Source: Callorhinus ursinus
Lineage: Eukaryota > Chordata > Mammalia > Carnivora > Otariidae
DNA: 64,000 nucleotides
Reading direction: 5' to 3'
Assembly (NCBI RefSeq): GCF_003265705.1
Contig: NW_020312867.1
Span: forward strand, 3,375,307 to 3,439,306
Shown here: positions 46,821 through 57,821 of the stretch, piece by piece
Position numbering within the stretch: position 1 is the first letter of the stretch
How the letters are laid out: every line of letters begins with the position of its first letter
Program-made: the position numbers and the translations under genes
The notes under the pieces: model-generated
The model's input: only the letters and a program-made list of their open reading frames with translations
Told to the model about the DNA's origin: nothing
The model's database searches: none

Positions 46821-46999
46821 CAAAATATAGAATGATAATAACAGGTTCTGACGCACTGAATAAAAGAGGAAGCCAAGAGTCCAATACTAATATAAATAAA
46901 TGAATTAATTAATGAAAAGAATGATAAGGAAGGGGATATTTACATAGTTCCATATCTCCTCACAAAATCCCTATCAAAACAATATGACATCATTGAGTG

Positions 47000-47960
47000 A
47001 AAAGGCATCAACAGAGTGAAAAGGCAATCTGTGGAATGGAGAACATATTTACAAATCATTTATCTGAAAAGGGGTTAATATCTACAATATCTACCAACAA
47101 CTCCGATAACAAAAAAAAATGGACAAAGGACTTGAATAGACATTTTTACAAAGATGATATACAAGTGGCCAAAAAGCACATGAAAATTGTTCAACCTCAT
47201 TAATCATTAGGGATATGCAAATCAAAACCACAGTGAGATACTACCACACACCCATGAGGATGGCTAGGAACAGAAACCAGCATAACAAATGTTGACAAGG
47301 ATGTGCAGAAATCGGAGCCCTCATGCACTGCTGGTGGGTGGGACCCAGGAAGACAGTTTCTCAGAAAATCAAAACTAGAACTACCATGTGATTGCAGCAA
47401 TCCCACTTCTGGATATATGTCCAAGAAAATTGAAAGCAAGTTCTCAAAGAGCTATCTGCACACCCGTGTTCACAGCAGCACTATTCACAAAAGCCAAGAG
47501 GTGAAAGCAACCCAAATTTCCATCAACAGATGAATGGATAAGCAAAATGTGTATACATGCGTGCAATGAATAGTATTCAGCCTTAAAAGGAAGGCAATCT
47601 TATCACAACGTGGATGAACCTCAAGGACATGGTCCTAAGGGAAATAAGGCAGTCAGAAAAAGACGAATACTGCAGGATCCCACTTATCGGAGGTTATCTA
47701 AAGTAGTCAAATTCAGAGACAGAAAATAGAATGGTGGTTACCAGGAGCTGGTGGGAAGGGGAAAAGGGAGTCGTTTAATGGGTATTGAGTTTCAAATTTG
47801 CAAGATGAAATCATTCCAAAGATCTCTTTCACAACAATGTAAATATACTTAACACTACTAAACTACTCACCCAAAAATGGTTAAGATGGTAAATCTAATG
47901 TTTTTTTTACCACAACATACATACATATGTACATAATTTTTAAAATAAAAAGGGAATAAG
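47000..47960 (+). mobile_element. Old L1 3' end
   Basis: ACTTGAATAGACATTTTTAC, TGCAAATCAAAACCACAGTG, CACTATTCACAAAAGCC and CCACAACATACATACATATG. More diverged than the copy at 37 kb. Confidence 0.85.
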
Positions 47961-48235
47961 TACCAAAAGTGACTTTACATTGGAGACACCATTTCAATCC
48001 AATAATCAAAGTTATCCCCAGCAATGGGCCAAACAAATCTTGTGCCACCAGATAGCATCCAATAAGAAGAACACAGCCTCACTGCTGTGATTCCTGCCAA
48101 AGATGCATAACCTAAATCTAATAATGAGAAAACATCAAACTGACCCACATTGAAAGACATACTATAAAGTAACCGGTCTATATAATCTTCGAAAGTGTCT
48201 CTGTGATCCATTTTTTTCTCGATTCTGATTTTCTC
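47960..48235 (-). repeat. Probable old L1 3' UTR fragment
   Basis: On the minus strand AACTTTGATTATTGGATTG and GGTGTCTCCAATGTAAAGTCAC resemble a widespread L1M 3' UTR. It carries a misleading frame of 129 codons (47,975-48,364) that continues beyond the repeat. Confidence 0.5.
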
Positions 48236-50030
48236 TTGGGGATGGGGAGGATTTCGAAGTTGAAGAATGGGTGGGGGGCAAAACAGAAGACACAGAGGGT
48301 CAGGGGGCCTGCACAGCCCTGGAGTTGGGGGGGAGGCTGGAAGCCCACACACCAGACCCCTCAAAGTTTACAAATGATAGCACTGAAGCTCCAGAAAGGG
48401 AAGGAGCCCGGCTAAAAGTCACACAGCACATGTCTCAATGGGCTGCTTTCCCGCAGCTACATCCACAGGCCTCAAGCCCACAGCCTCCAGCAACCACGAA
48501 AAACCTTTGTTCTAGCTTTGGTGCTGCTTCTCAGCCACCTGCAAACTACTCATCCCCATTGTCGGCTCTGAACCAGTGGTTACAAATTCTGCAACTCAGC
48601 ACCCTTGGGCTGAAGCCCCTTAAATCCCCACATAGCAGAAAGGCCTCATGGTGAACTGGCCTCTGGTGGCACCGTGGGAGTTGTCAAGGGACCCATGTCA
48701 CCCCCAGGACTGTCCATAACCAAAGGTAAGATTCTTCCATGAGTTACATAAAGGGAATGGAGGATTTAAAGAATGCTTTTGCTTCCAACCCCGAGATGTG
48801 ATCCTAAACACTTTCCTATCGCAAACTCTGGCATTATCTCCTGTGTTTATTTTTCAAATGGGTTTTTTCATTTTCCCCAAACAGTGGAAGCTGTTAGTGC
48901 TGGGGCGCTATTTTGGGCTCAAGGGGCCTGGGTGTGCCTCTGCAAGTATGACTATGCTTTATTTACATATGCAAAAGCATTCCAGAGGGCGGTTATATTC
49001 TCTCTAACACAGTTCCAGGGTTGTGGGTACTGCATCCTGAAAACAGGTGGCTCCTTTGGGAGAGATGAGTAACGCGGCATAACGGCGCACGGGCAGCCAC
49101 GCTGCTCGCCTAGGAGGGCACCAACTGCGGAGAAACACATGCATTTCCTGCAACCGCCACCTGGTAGCTGAGTGAGCTTGGACGAGGCCTTTGCCATGCC
49201 AGCCCTCAGGCTCTCCGTCTGTCAAGTGAGGATAATGCTAGGAAATGTTTTCAGGACAAGTGATCACTTCTCTAGAGTGCCTCACACAATGCCTGGCACG
49301 CACTGGGCACTCAGTACTTAACCTGGGCCCTTCCCCTGGTGGTGGACCACTGTGGGCTTCCAGAACCTTGGATCTGTGCCCAGGTGGGCAATAAGGAGCA
49401 CTGAAAGCAGTTGGTTGCTAACACTGTGCTCCTTCTAATCAAGCACCCTCTCCAGTTCACTCAGGATGGCCTTTAGCACTGGTTAGGAAGACTTAGCCTT
49501 CCAAAGCCTCAGCTTCCTACTCCACCGAAGAGGAGAGAGAGAGTCTCTGGTTGGCCAAACTGATCTCAGTTTAAAAAGGTGCTAATAACATCTAACGTGT
49601 ACTGAGCGCTCACTGTGTACCAGTGACTTCACAGGTGCAGCCCAAATATACCTGCGGGCCCATTCTCTGCTTGGTTACTGAATTCAAAGAAACAGCAGTG
49701 CTGCCCAAAATCGTAATTAAGAGCCATTCAAAAGTTTACTTGGTTTCTTCAAGAAAATACCAAAGGAAAACATATCCTCAATGCACAGAAAAGCTCTTTG
49801 AAAACCTCTTTACATTTCTCATTCTCAAATTCTTCTCTCTGCTAAATCGTGGCTTCAGAAAAAGCTCTGCTCTTCCTCTGCTCCCCTCAAGACTCCACAG
49901 TCTCTCCCCCCACACAGTGCCCTCACTCCGGGGTTGCCCTTCTAGTTGACTTCCTCACCCGCCATGTCTGTCCTCCTATTCTGGAAGCTTCTCTCACCTC
50001 CCAGGAAGCGGGACCAGGGGGCAGGGTGGA
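48236..50030. other. Intergenic unique DNA with MIR pieces
   Basis: A short MIR-like piece lies at about 48,360-48,430 and a forward MIR at about 49,195-49,330 (TGCCTGGCACGCACTGGGC). At 48,957-48,984 a compact run TTTATTTACATATGCAAAAG / CATTCCAG combines octamer-like and TEAD-like words. No gene seen. Confidence 0.5.
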
Positions 50031-50045
50031 TAAAATCCTACATCT

Positions 50046-50245
50046 TTTTTTTTTTTAAAAGATTTTATTTATTTATTTGAGAGGGAGAGAATGAGAGACA
50101 GAGAGCACAAGAGGGAAGAGGGTCAGAGGGAGAAGCAGACTTCCTGCTGAGCAGGGAGCCCGATGTGGGACTCAATCCCGGGACTCCAGGATCATGACCT
50201 GAGCCGAAGGCAGTCGCTTAACCAACTGAGCCACCCAGGCGCCCC
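50046..50245 (-). mobile_element. CAN-SINE
   Basis: T-run and GATTTTATTTATTTATTTGAG to CCACCCAGGCGCCCC. Target duplication TAAAATCCTACATCT at 50,031 and 50,246. Confidence 0.97.
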
Positions 50246-50515
50246 TAAAATCCTACATCTTGCTGTACATGTAGCACCTCCTTTTTCTTTCTTTTTTTTT
50301 AACTTTTCTTTCCAGTTCATGTACCATCTCTTTTAATCCTCAACAGCCATTATGTGGTAGAGCTGGGATCTTAACCCAAAGGTCATCAGCCTCTGTAGTC
50401 AGATGTTTAGCAAGACGGCTGTCACAGAATAAGCACTCAATAAAAAGTTTCTCACCCCTTCACTGGTCATGTCATGTCTGCTCAAGAACCTTCAAGGGTT
50501 CCTCATTGTCTAGAG

Positions 50516-50704
50516 TAGGGGTCAGCAAACAATAGCCCACAGGCCAAATCTGGCCAACCACCTGTTTTTGTAAATAAAGTTTTATTGGAACAGTAAAGTT
50601 GCTTTCACCCAACAGAGTTGGATAGTTATAATAGAAACCATATGGCCTGAAAAACCTGAACTATTTATTATTTGGCCCTTTACAGAGTTTGCTGACCCCT
50701 GGTC
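50516..50704 (+). mobile_element. hAT-Charlie-type MITE with terminal inverted repeats
   Basis: Starts TAGGGGTCAGCAAAC and ends GTTTGCTGACCCCTG, a perfect inverted repeat of 13-14 nt. The internal words CAGGCCAAATCTGGCC and TAAATAAAGTTTTATTGGAAC are typical. Nonautonomous, no coding part. Confidence 0.85.
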
Positions 50705-51111
50705 TAGAGAATAAGAGGGAACAAAGGCTGCCTCTTATCCTCCTTTGGATCTGCTATGAAGCAAGTATAAACAAAAGTAAATAAACTTTGAATGAGTGAA
50801 CAAGCTGTCCATACCATCATCTTGGAGCCACAGCCCTAAATGCAGAGAGATCCCTAAATACAGTCAGACACTTCAATTTACCTAGTCCCCAAACAGTGCC
50901 ACCTCATCCCTGTAGGTCAGAGACAGCCCTTTCAGACCTGCCGCAGACGTCCCAGACTCCTTGGCCATCTGGAACTATCAGAGAAGGCAGAGATGATTAA
51001 GTCCTCTACTTCTCTACTCTTTAACGTCCACATCCTCTTCTGATAGAAAAATTCCATACTCCTCCTTTTTTGCTGTGCAACATAAATAGTTTTCTTTTAA
51101 ATTCAACGAGC

Positions 51112-51310
51112 AGGGGCACTGCGGTGGCACAGTCGGTTAAGCAGCTGACTCTTGGTTTCAGCTCAGGTCATGACCTCAGGGTCCTGGGATCGAGGCCCAC
51201 GTCCGGCTCCACGCTCAGCCAGGGGAGTCTGCTTCTCCCTCTCACTCTGCCCTTCCCCCTGCTCACGGTCTCTCTCAAATAAATAAGTAAATCTTAAAAA
51301 AAAATAAATA
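51112..51310 (+). mobile_element. CAN-SINE
   Basis: AGGGGCACTGCGGTGGCACAG to AAATAAATAAGTAAATC. Flanks AAATTCAAC / AAATACAAC. Confidence 0.9.
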
Positions 51311-52574
51311 CAACAAACAAAATGATAATGTTGAATGTGTTTTCAAACTGTACTCACCTCTCATGAAGACCATTGATCTTGTCCAATTTGCTCACTTTGC
51401 CACTGGGGAAACAGGGGCAGGTACAGGGCTCAAGAGGGTCCAGTGACATAGAAACAAAGCCCAGCTCTCCAGAGCTCCCGAGGCCCAGCTCAGTGCTCAG
51501 GTGTTCCTCCTAACCTGCTCCTTGCCAGGTGGGGTAGGTGAATGTGTGGGGTGGGAAGCAATGGGTGGAAGAAGGCTCCTGTGTTCCCTGGCAGCCCCAA
51601 GCCAGGCTCACGTGCTGCTATGGCCTCTACCAGGCCCTCCCTCTGCTCTCAAAGCTAAACTATGGAATCTCCCAAGGAAGAGAGGTGATTAGGCCCAGTG
51701 CTACCAACAAAGAGAGTTGGCCCAGGTCACTAACAAGCAGCCTCAGATTCAGGACCCCCCAGAGGGGCCAAGGAGCCCTCAGTAAGTCCAACCTACCACC
51801 TCCTTATCTCTGGCCTGCCTCTTCTCTCTTGGGCTACTGGCTCCCCATCCTTGGTACCCAGGACACCTGCTCCTGTCACTCTGCCCATCTGTCTCTCTGG
51901 CTCCTTATACCTCCTGCCTGCCCCCACCCGTCAGGCCTCCTCCAGTCTCTGGCAATGCCCTGTCAGAGGGGCTTGCTGAGCACTGGCAAACCAGCAGCCT
52001 GGAGGCCCAACACAGCCCACGTCTGTGTTTGCCTAACACAGTATTTTAAAAACAATTTGAATTAGTTGCTCACATTTAAAAACCAGTAGGAATCATCTAA
52101 AATATTGGGTGTCTTGGTTCTCTTGAAAAATCTAAAGACTGGCAGTACCGGGCCTGCATTATTTCCTGGCACGGCATCGAATGAGGATACAGAGCAGTTG
52201 CTCCATCTGGATGGGGAATGTGCATACCAGTCCCCACCACTGCCTGCTGCCTCCTCAGTCCTTCTGACGCACTCCTTTACATGACCTGCCCGGCCTCCAG
52301 AAGGCAGTTGAGTTTGCAACCCCAGTCTTGCTCACTTTGATCTGAGCCCCTCTGTACCTCCCATCCATCTCACCAGAGAAGACCTCCCACCCTGAGGCCA
52401 CCCCCAGGGCTTAACCCATCCACACCCAGCCTCCTGACCATCCACTCACTCAAGCCCCACAAGTATCAGGGGAGAGAGTGCCCCAGCTGCCGCCCCCAAA
52501 CAACTCTCCGGACACACAGCCCCCAGGAGCCCTGACTCTGAGCCCCACAACTCCCACGGTGGTCGCTCAGGAAA
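51311..52574. other. Unique DNA just beyond the CNBD2 3' end
   Basis: GC-moderate unique sequence with a MIR-like piece near 51,385-51,500. Two long plus frames (to 175 codons) match nothing I recognise. No gene seen. Confidence 0.5.
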
Positions 52575-53016
<442 letters not shown>

Positions 53017-53099
53017 TCAGCACAGTGTGCTCTGTCCCAGCTGGGTACCTCCGCCCAGACTCTTCTCTCTGCCTCCTCTGCCTTTCCACACCTTCTTCC

Positions 53100-53320
53100 C
53101 CTAGAACTGCACTGCTCTGTGTGGTGGCCACGAGCCACATGTGGCCATTGAGTACCTGTGGTGTGGCCAATCTGAATTAGAGATGGGCTGTGAGTTTAAA
53201 ATACACACCAGATTTCAAAGACTTAGAGCAATAACAAATATAGAGACTCTCATTAATAACATTTGTGTTGATTACATGTTGAAACAATATCTGAGACACA
53301 CTAAATTCAATAAAATATAT
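53100..53320 (+). mobile_element. hAT-type DNA repeat
   Basis: AGAACTGCACTGCTCTGTGTG, GTGGCCACGAGCCACATGTGG and TTCAATAAAATATAT. Same family as 13,030 and 34,365; it lies in the CNBD2 last intron. Confidence 0.6.
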
Positions 53321-53344
53321 TTTAAAAAGCAATTTCACTCATTT

Positions 53345-53425
53345 CTTTTTACTTCTTTTTTAAATTAACATATAATGTATTATTTGTTTCAGGGGTACAG
53401 GTCTGTGATTCATCAGTCTTTTTAC
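53345..53425 (-). mobile_element. L1 3' end fragment
   Basis: TTAACATATAATGTATTATTTG…GTACAGGTCTGTGATTCATC is the reverse complement of the carnivore L1 3' UTR piece at about 38,070-38,130. Confidence 0.75.
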
Positions 53426-53479
53426 TTCTTATAATGTGGCTACTAAAAAGTTAAATTATATAGGTAACCATTTATCTAT

Positions 53480-54215
53480 CAAGGAAACGTAAGGTGAAGC
53501 CACAATGAGATACCGCTTATGCCCACTAGGATGGCTATAATTAAAAAGACAGATAAAAATGTGTAATGAGGTGGAGATATTAAAACAAGGGTTTTGGTAC
53601 ACTGCTGATGGGGAAGTAAACTGGTGCGGCCACTTTGGATAAGAGTCTGGCAGTTCCTCAGAAGGTTAAACAGAGTTAACTTACAACCTAGCAATTTTAC
53701 TCCTAGGTATATGCCCAAGAGATATGAAAACCTATGTCCACGCAAAGCCTTGCACAAGAATGTTCATAGCAGCGTTATTCATCATGGCCAATAAGTGAAA
53801 ACAACCCAAACATCCATCCACTGACGAATGGATAAAATGTGATATATACATGCAATGGAATATCATTTGACACTAAAAAGGAATGAAGTCGGGGTGCCTG
53901 GGTGGCTCAGTTGGTTGAGCATCGACTCTTGGTTTTGGCTCAGGTCATGATCTCAGGGTCGTAAGGTCAAGTTCCGTGTTGGGCTCCTCACTCAGCATGG
54001 AGTCTGCTTAAGATTCTCGCTCTCTCTCCCTTCCTCCCTCCCTCCCTCTCTCTCTCTCAAATAAATAAATAAAATCTTAAAAAAAAAAAAGGAATGAAGT
54101 ACATACTACAACATGGATAAAACTTGAAAACACTATGCTAAGAAGCCAGTTGCAAAAGACGACATATTTTATGATCCCATTTATGTGAAATGTCCTGAAC
54201 AAGCAAAACCTCCCA
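53480..54215 (+). mobile_element. Old L1 3' end, split by a SINE
   Basis: GATACCGCTTATGCCCACTAG, AGCAGCGTTATTCATCATGG, AAAACAACCCAAACATCCATC, and after the SINE AACATGGATAAAACTTG. Confidence 0.8.
53891..54088 (+). mobile_element. CAN-SINE inside L1
   Basis: GGGGTGCCTGGGTGGCTCAGT to AAATAAATAAATAAAATC. Target duplication AAAAGGAATGAAGT on both sides. Confidence 0.96.
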
Positions 54216-55263
54216 GAGAGCTGGTTGTTAAACATTCACGAGCACACTGCTGGATAGTCTCCACTTAGAAAATTCCACTAACTCCCAATTTCTTCCATAG
54301 AAAAACAAAACAAACAAACCAAAAAAACCCAGCAACATCTAATTCTGACTTAGCACTTACCATGTGCCCAGCACTTTACTTGTTAACCCATTTAATCCTT
54401 ACAACTACCCATTTCACAAACACGGACACTGGGGTTCAAAGATGCTACAGGACTCACCAAAACCTAGGAGGGGGCAAGCATGTGATTACAGATTCTTAGG
54501 GGGGCTTTTTCTGGGGGGGGACCCAGTGCAAGTTCAGACACACAAGATCCCATGTCGCCTCCTGATGCTGATGGTCATATTGATTTCTAGTTAATTTTTT
54601 CACAAATCGGGGTCACTCTTCTAAAGGTCTCAGCTTGCTGCAGGGCTTTCACTTCCAATCCCCGCCTCGTGTGAACTGAAAGTTTCATCTGTCCCCGCAG
54701 GCTATAAAAACTTCAGCCCATGATGGCCTTAACCCTCGGCCCAGGCCACACCCACTGGGCAATCCCACACTAGATCTTTTAGGCTCTCCTTCATTTTGGC
54801 CCTCGGAGAATTCCCTTCTCTCTTGGGAACTCAGATGTTGGTTCCGTTCTGGGTGGTGCGCTTTGCAGGGGGAGATAGCTCAGCTTCTCCAGCTCGTAGC
54901 ATTTGCAGGACAGGTGTCACTGCCACTGAGTGTGTGATCTTCAGGACGTCATGTCCTTTTCCCTGGGCTTCACAGTCCTCAGTTAAAACATGGAGGAATT
55001 GAGCTAGATAATGGATGTGTTTTCTGCCTGCTTTAGCAGTCTAGAAGCCATGAGTTCAACAGTGAATGGATAAGCTGGAATTCTATCCGTCAGCACTGCG
55101 GACCATTGCAGCAGAGTGCTGACCGAGAGGCACAGATGCTGAGGGCTCAAGCATCTGCCGCCCTCAGGCCTATAGAAACCTCTTCTGAATTTCAATTCAA
55201 CAGGCATTAACTGATAACCATCATGTGCCAGGCATCATTTGAGGTTCTAAGGCTCCTAAAATC

Positions 55264-55451
55264 CCTTTTTTTTTTTAAGATTTTATTTATTTGAGAGAGA
55301 GTGAGCTCGAGCAGCAGGGAGGGGCAGAGGGAGAGGGAGAAGCAGACTCCCTGCTGAGCAAGGGGGGACGTGGGGCTCCATCCCGGGACCCTAAGATCAT
55401 GACCTGAGCCGAAGGCAGATGCTTAACCAACTGAGCCACCCGGGTGCCCCA
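55264..55451 (-). mobile_element. CAN-SINE
   Basis: T-run and AAGATTTTATTTATTTGAG to GCCACCCGGGTGCCCC. Target duplication not obvious. Confidence 0.93.
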
Positions 55452-55696
55452 ACACTGAAAGGTTTTATGCAGGAGTTTAACATGACCAGATCTGGGTTTT
55501 AGCAAGACACAGATAACAGAAAGGAACTAGTGGGGAGGAGACTGAGGCAGGGGGCCCAGTGGTAAGACCAGGGGTCTAGGCTGGGGGTCTCAAAGTGGGA
55601 GTGTAGGGTCATGTCATCTAGTGAGGTGAACAAGATCCACTGGGGTGTGTGAAAAAATATAGGACATCATTTATATTCATCTTTGTCTTATTCTTT

Positions 55697-55899
55697 TTAA
55701 AAAATTTTTTAAAGATTTTATTTATTTATTTGAGAGAGAGAGAGAATGAGAGATAGAGAGCATGAGAGGGAAGAGGGTCAGAGGGAGAAGCAGACTCCCC
55801 GCTGAGCAGGGAGGCCGATGTGGGACTCGATCCCGGGACTCCAGGATCATGACCTGAGCCGAAGGCAGTCGCTTAACCAACTTAGCCACCCAGGCGCCC
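55697..55899 (-). mobile_element. CAN-SINE
   Basis: AAAGATTTTATTTATTTATTTG to GCCACCCAGGCGCCCC. Target duplication CATCTTTGTCTTATTCTT on both sides. Confidence 0.96.
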
Positions 55900-56300
55900 C
55901 ATCTTTGTCTTATTCTTCTAAAGATCTATTTTGATATGTCCATAATGTATATATTAGCACAGCAATATATGTATGTAATAATAATAAATTAACATATGTT
56001 ATTCATATTTACATATATTCTAGGGGGTATATACTCAAACACTTCTTAGTAATAACAGTGTGAGATCAAAATAGTTTTACAACCGCTGGTCCAGTTAACA
56101 TTTACATTAAAAAATTGGTTTTTTTGACATTATAGAAGTATTCACTCTGGAAAATTTGAAAACCAGGGAAAAGTAAAAAAATATTTTGATCGAATCTTTC
56201 AAGATATTTTATTTTTTTAATTATAAAAGTAATATCATCATTACCAAACATTTGGAGAATAAAGGAAAAAAGGAACGCCACTATCCTGACAACAACTTTT

Positions 56301-56479
56301 TTTTAGGGGGGGAGGCAGTGGGGAGGGGCAGAGGGAAAGAGAGGGAGAGAGAGAGAGAATCTTAAGCAGACTCCACTCCCAGCACGGAGCCTGACACAGG
56401 GCTCGGTATCACAACCCTGAGATCATGACCTGAGCTGAAATCAAGAGTCAACACAACCAAGTGAGCCATCCAGGCACAC
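56301..56479 (-). mobile_element. Older CAN-SINE
   Basis: A G-rich start and GAGAGAGAGAG tract, then CAGCACGGAGCCTGACACAGG and GAGCCATCCAGGCACACC. Target copies CCTGACAACAACTTTT / CCTGACAACAGCTTTT. Confidence 0.93.
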
Positions 56480-56509
56480 CCTGACAACAGCTTTTAAAAA
56501 GTATTTCTT

Positions 56510-56965
56510 TTTGCCAAACTATGGAGAGTGCCCAAATGTCCACTGACTGATGAATGGATAGAGAATATGTGGAGCATATATATGTATGGAATATTAGTCA
56601 GCAAAAGGAATGAAATTTTGCCATTTGCAGCGACATGGATGGAACTAGAGTGTATCATGCTAAGTGAAATAAGTCAGTCAGAGAAAGACAAATACCATAT
56701 GATCTCACTCATCTGTGGAATTTAACAAAGAAAACAGACAAACATATGCAAAGGGGGGAAAAAAGGAGAGAGGGAAACAAACCATAAGAAACTCTTTAAC
56801 GGTAGAGAACAAACTGAGGGTTGATGGAGGGAGGTGGGTGGGGGATGGGCTCCATGGGTGATGGGTATAAAGGAGGACACTTGTTATGATGAATCACTGA
56901 ATTCTACTCCAGAAGCCAATATTGCATTGTAAGTTAACTAAGTAAAATTTAAACTAAAAAAAGAA
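56510..56965 (+). mobile_element. L1 3' end (carnivore type)
   Basis: CCAAACTATGGAGAGTGCCC, AGCGACATGGATGGAACTAG, AGAGAAAGACAAATACCATATG and GGTTGATGGAGGGAGGTGGG, with an A-rich end. Confidence 0.88.
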
Positions 56966-57657
56966 AGTATTTCTTTTCTTCTATCATTATAAAAGCAATG
57001 CACACACACAGCAAAAACAATATGAGAGGAATACATAACAATAACCAGGAAGTACATTTTAGTCTCACCTTCCAGACAGAATGACTCTTACAAATTTTCA
57101 ACATCACAGATGTCATCACTTTTGCTTATTTCCTTCTAGGTTTTTCTCTTGTGTTTTACAAAGGCATAGCCATAGAATATATACAATTTTGCATCCTTTT
57201 CGTGTATCATTATATCACCTATTTTACCCTATTGCTACAGAGCCATTAAACTTACAATTCTTTTAATACAACAGTTATGCTCTATCAAAGAAACACACCA
57301 CAATTGCTAAACTATGTCCTTAGTGTGACACGTGTGGGTGGTGGTGGTAGTGGTTTTTCTATCATGAATATGGCTGCTATGAACATCTCAGCGCATGTAG
57401 CTATTCCCATAATTTAATTACATAAATTCACAGGTAGACCTTTGCTTCAAAAGATATGGCCCTTGCAACATAATTCTAAAATTATTATCAAAAGAACTGA
57501 GACAATTTAAGGGATACCAGCAACTACCGGTTTCATTCCCCCCTCCCCCCTTCTCAGGATCAGGTATTAGCACTTTTTTTCTTTCTTTTACTAAAACAAT
57601 AGGTGAAAGTTTGTTTTATTCAGTCTGGTGGGATGTATGCACGTTTCCAGCACTGAC

Positions 57658-57821
57658 CTGGGGTAGTTGACCTTGAACCTGGACAACTTCTCTGTTACCT
57701 CACTGTCGATCAGTTCACAAAATTTTTCTTTCCTCACCCGTATCATCTCAGCTCCCAGGCTCACGAGGATCAAGGGCCGCATGTCATGCTCGTTCTCCGG
57801 GAGGAGGATCTGGTGAAGGCC
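57658..57821 (-). CDS. CNBD2: CNBD2 penultimate coding exon
   Basis: A 164-nt exon on the minus strand with acceptor TGTTCCCCAG|GGCC and donor CCCCAG|GTCAGTG. It encodes 54 codons plus two bases: it starts GLHQILLPENEHDMRPL, continues ILVSLGAEMIRVRKEKF and ends near LSRFKVNYP. The final AG joins T of the terminal exon at 52,924 to make serine, so both exons are open in one frame through the junction. The methionine within it is internal, not a start. A charged segment of this kind would follow the cyclic-nucleotide-binding fold. The name depends on recognition and on the position next to NORAD. Confidence 0.82.

Noticed and set aside
47975..48364. 129-codon minus frame with a protein-like look
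   Set aside because: The 3' half resembles an L1 3' UTR (GGTGTCT…AAAGTCAC) and adjoins another L1 piece; no splice sites or known family.
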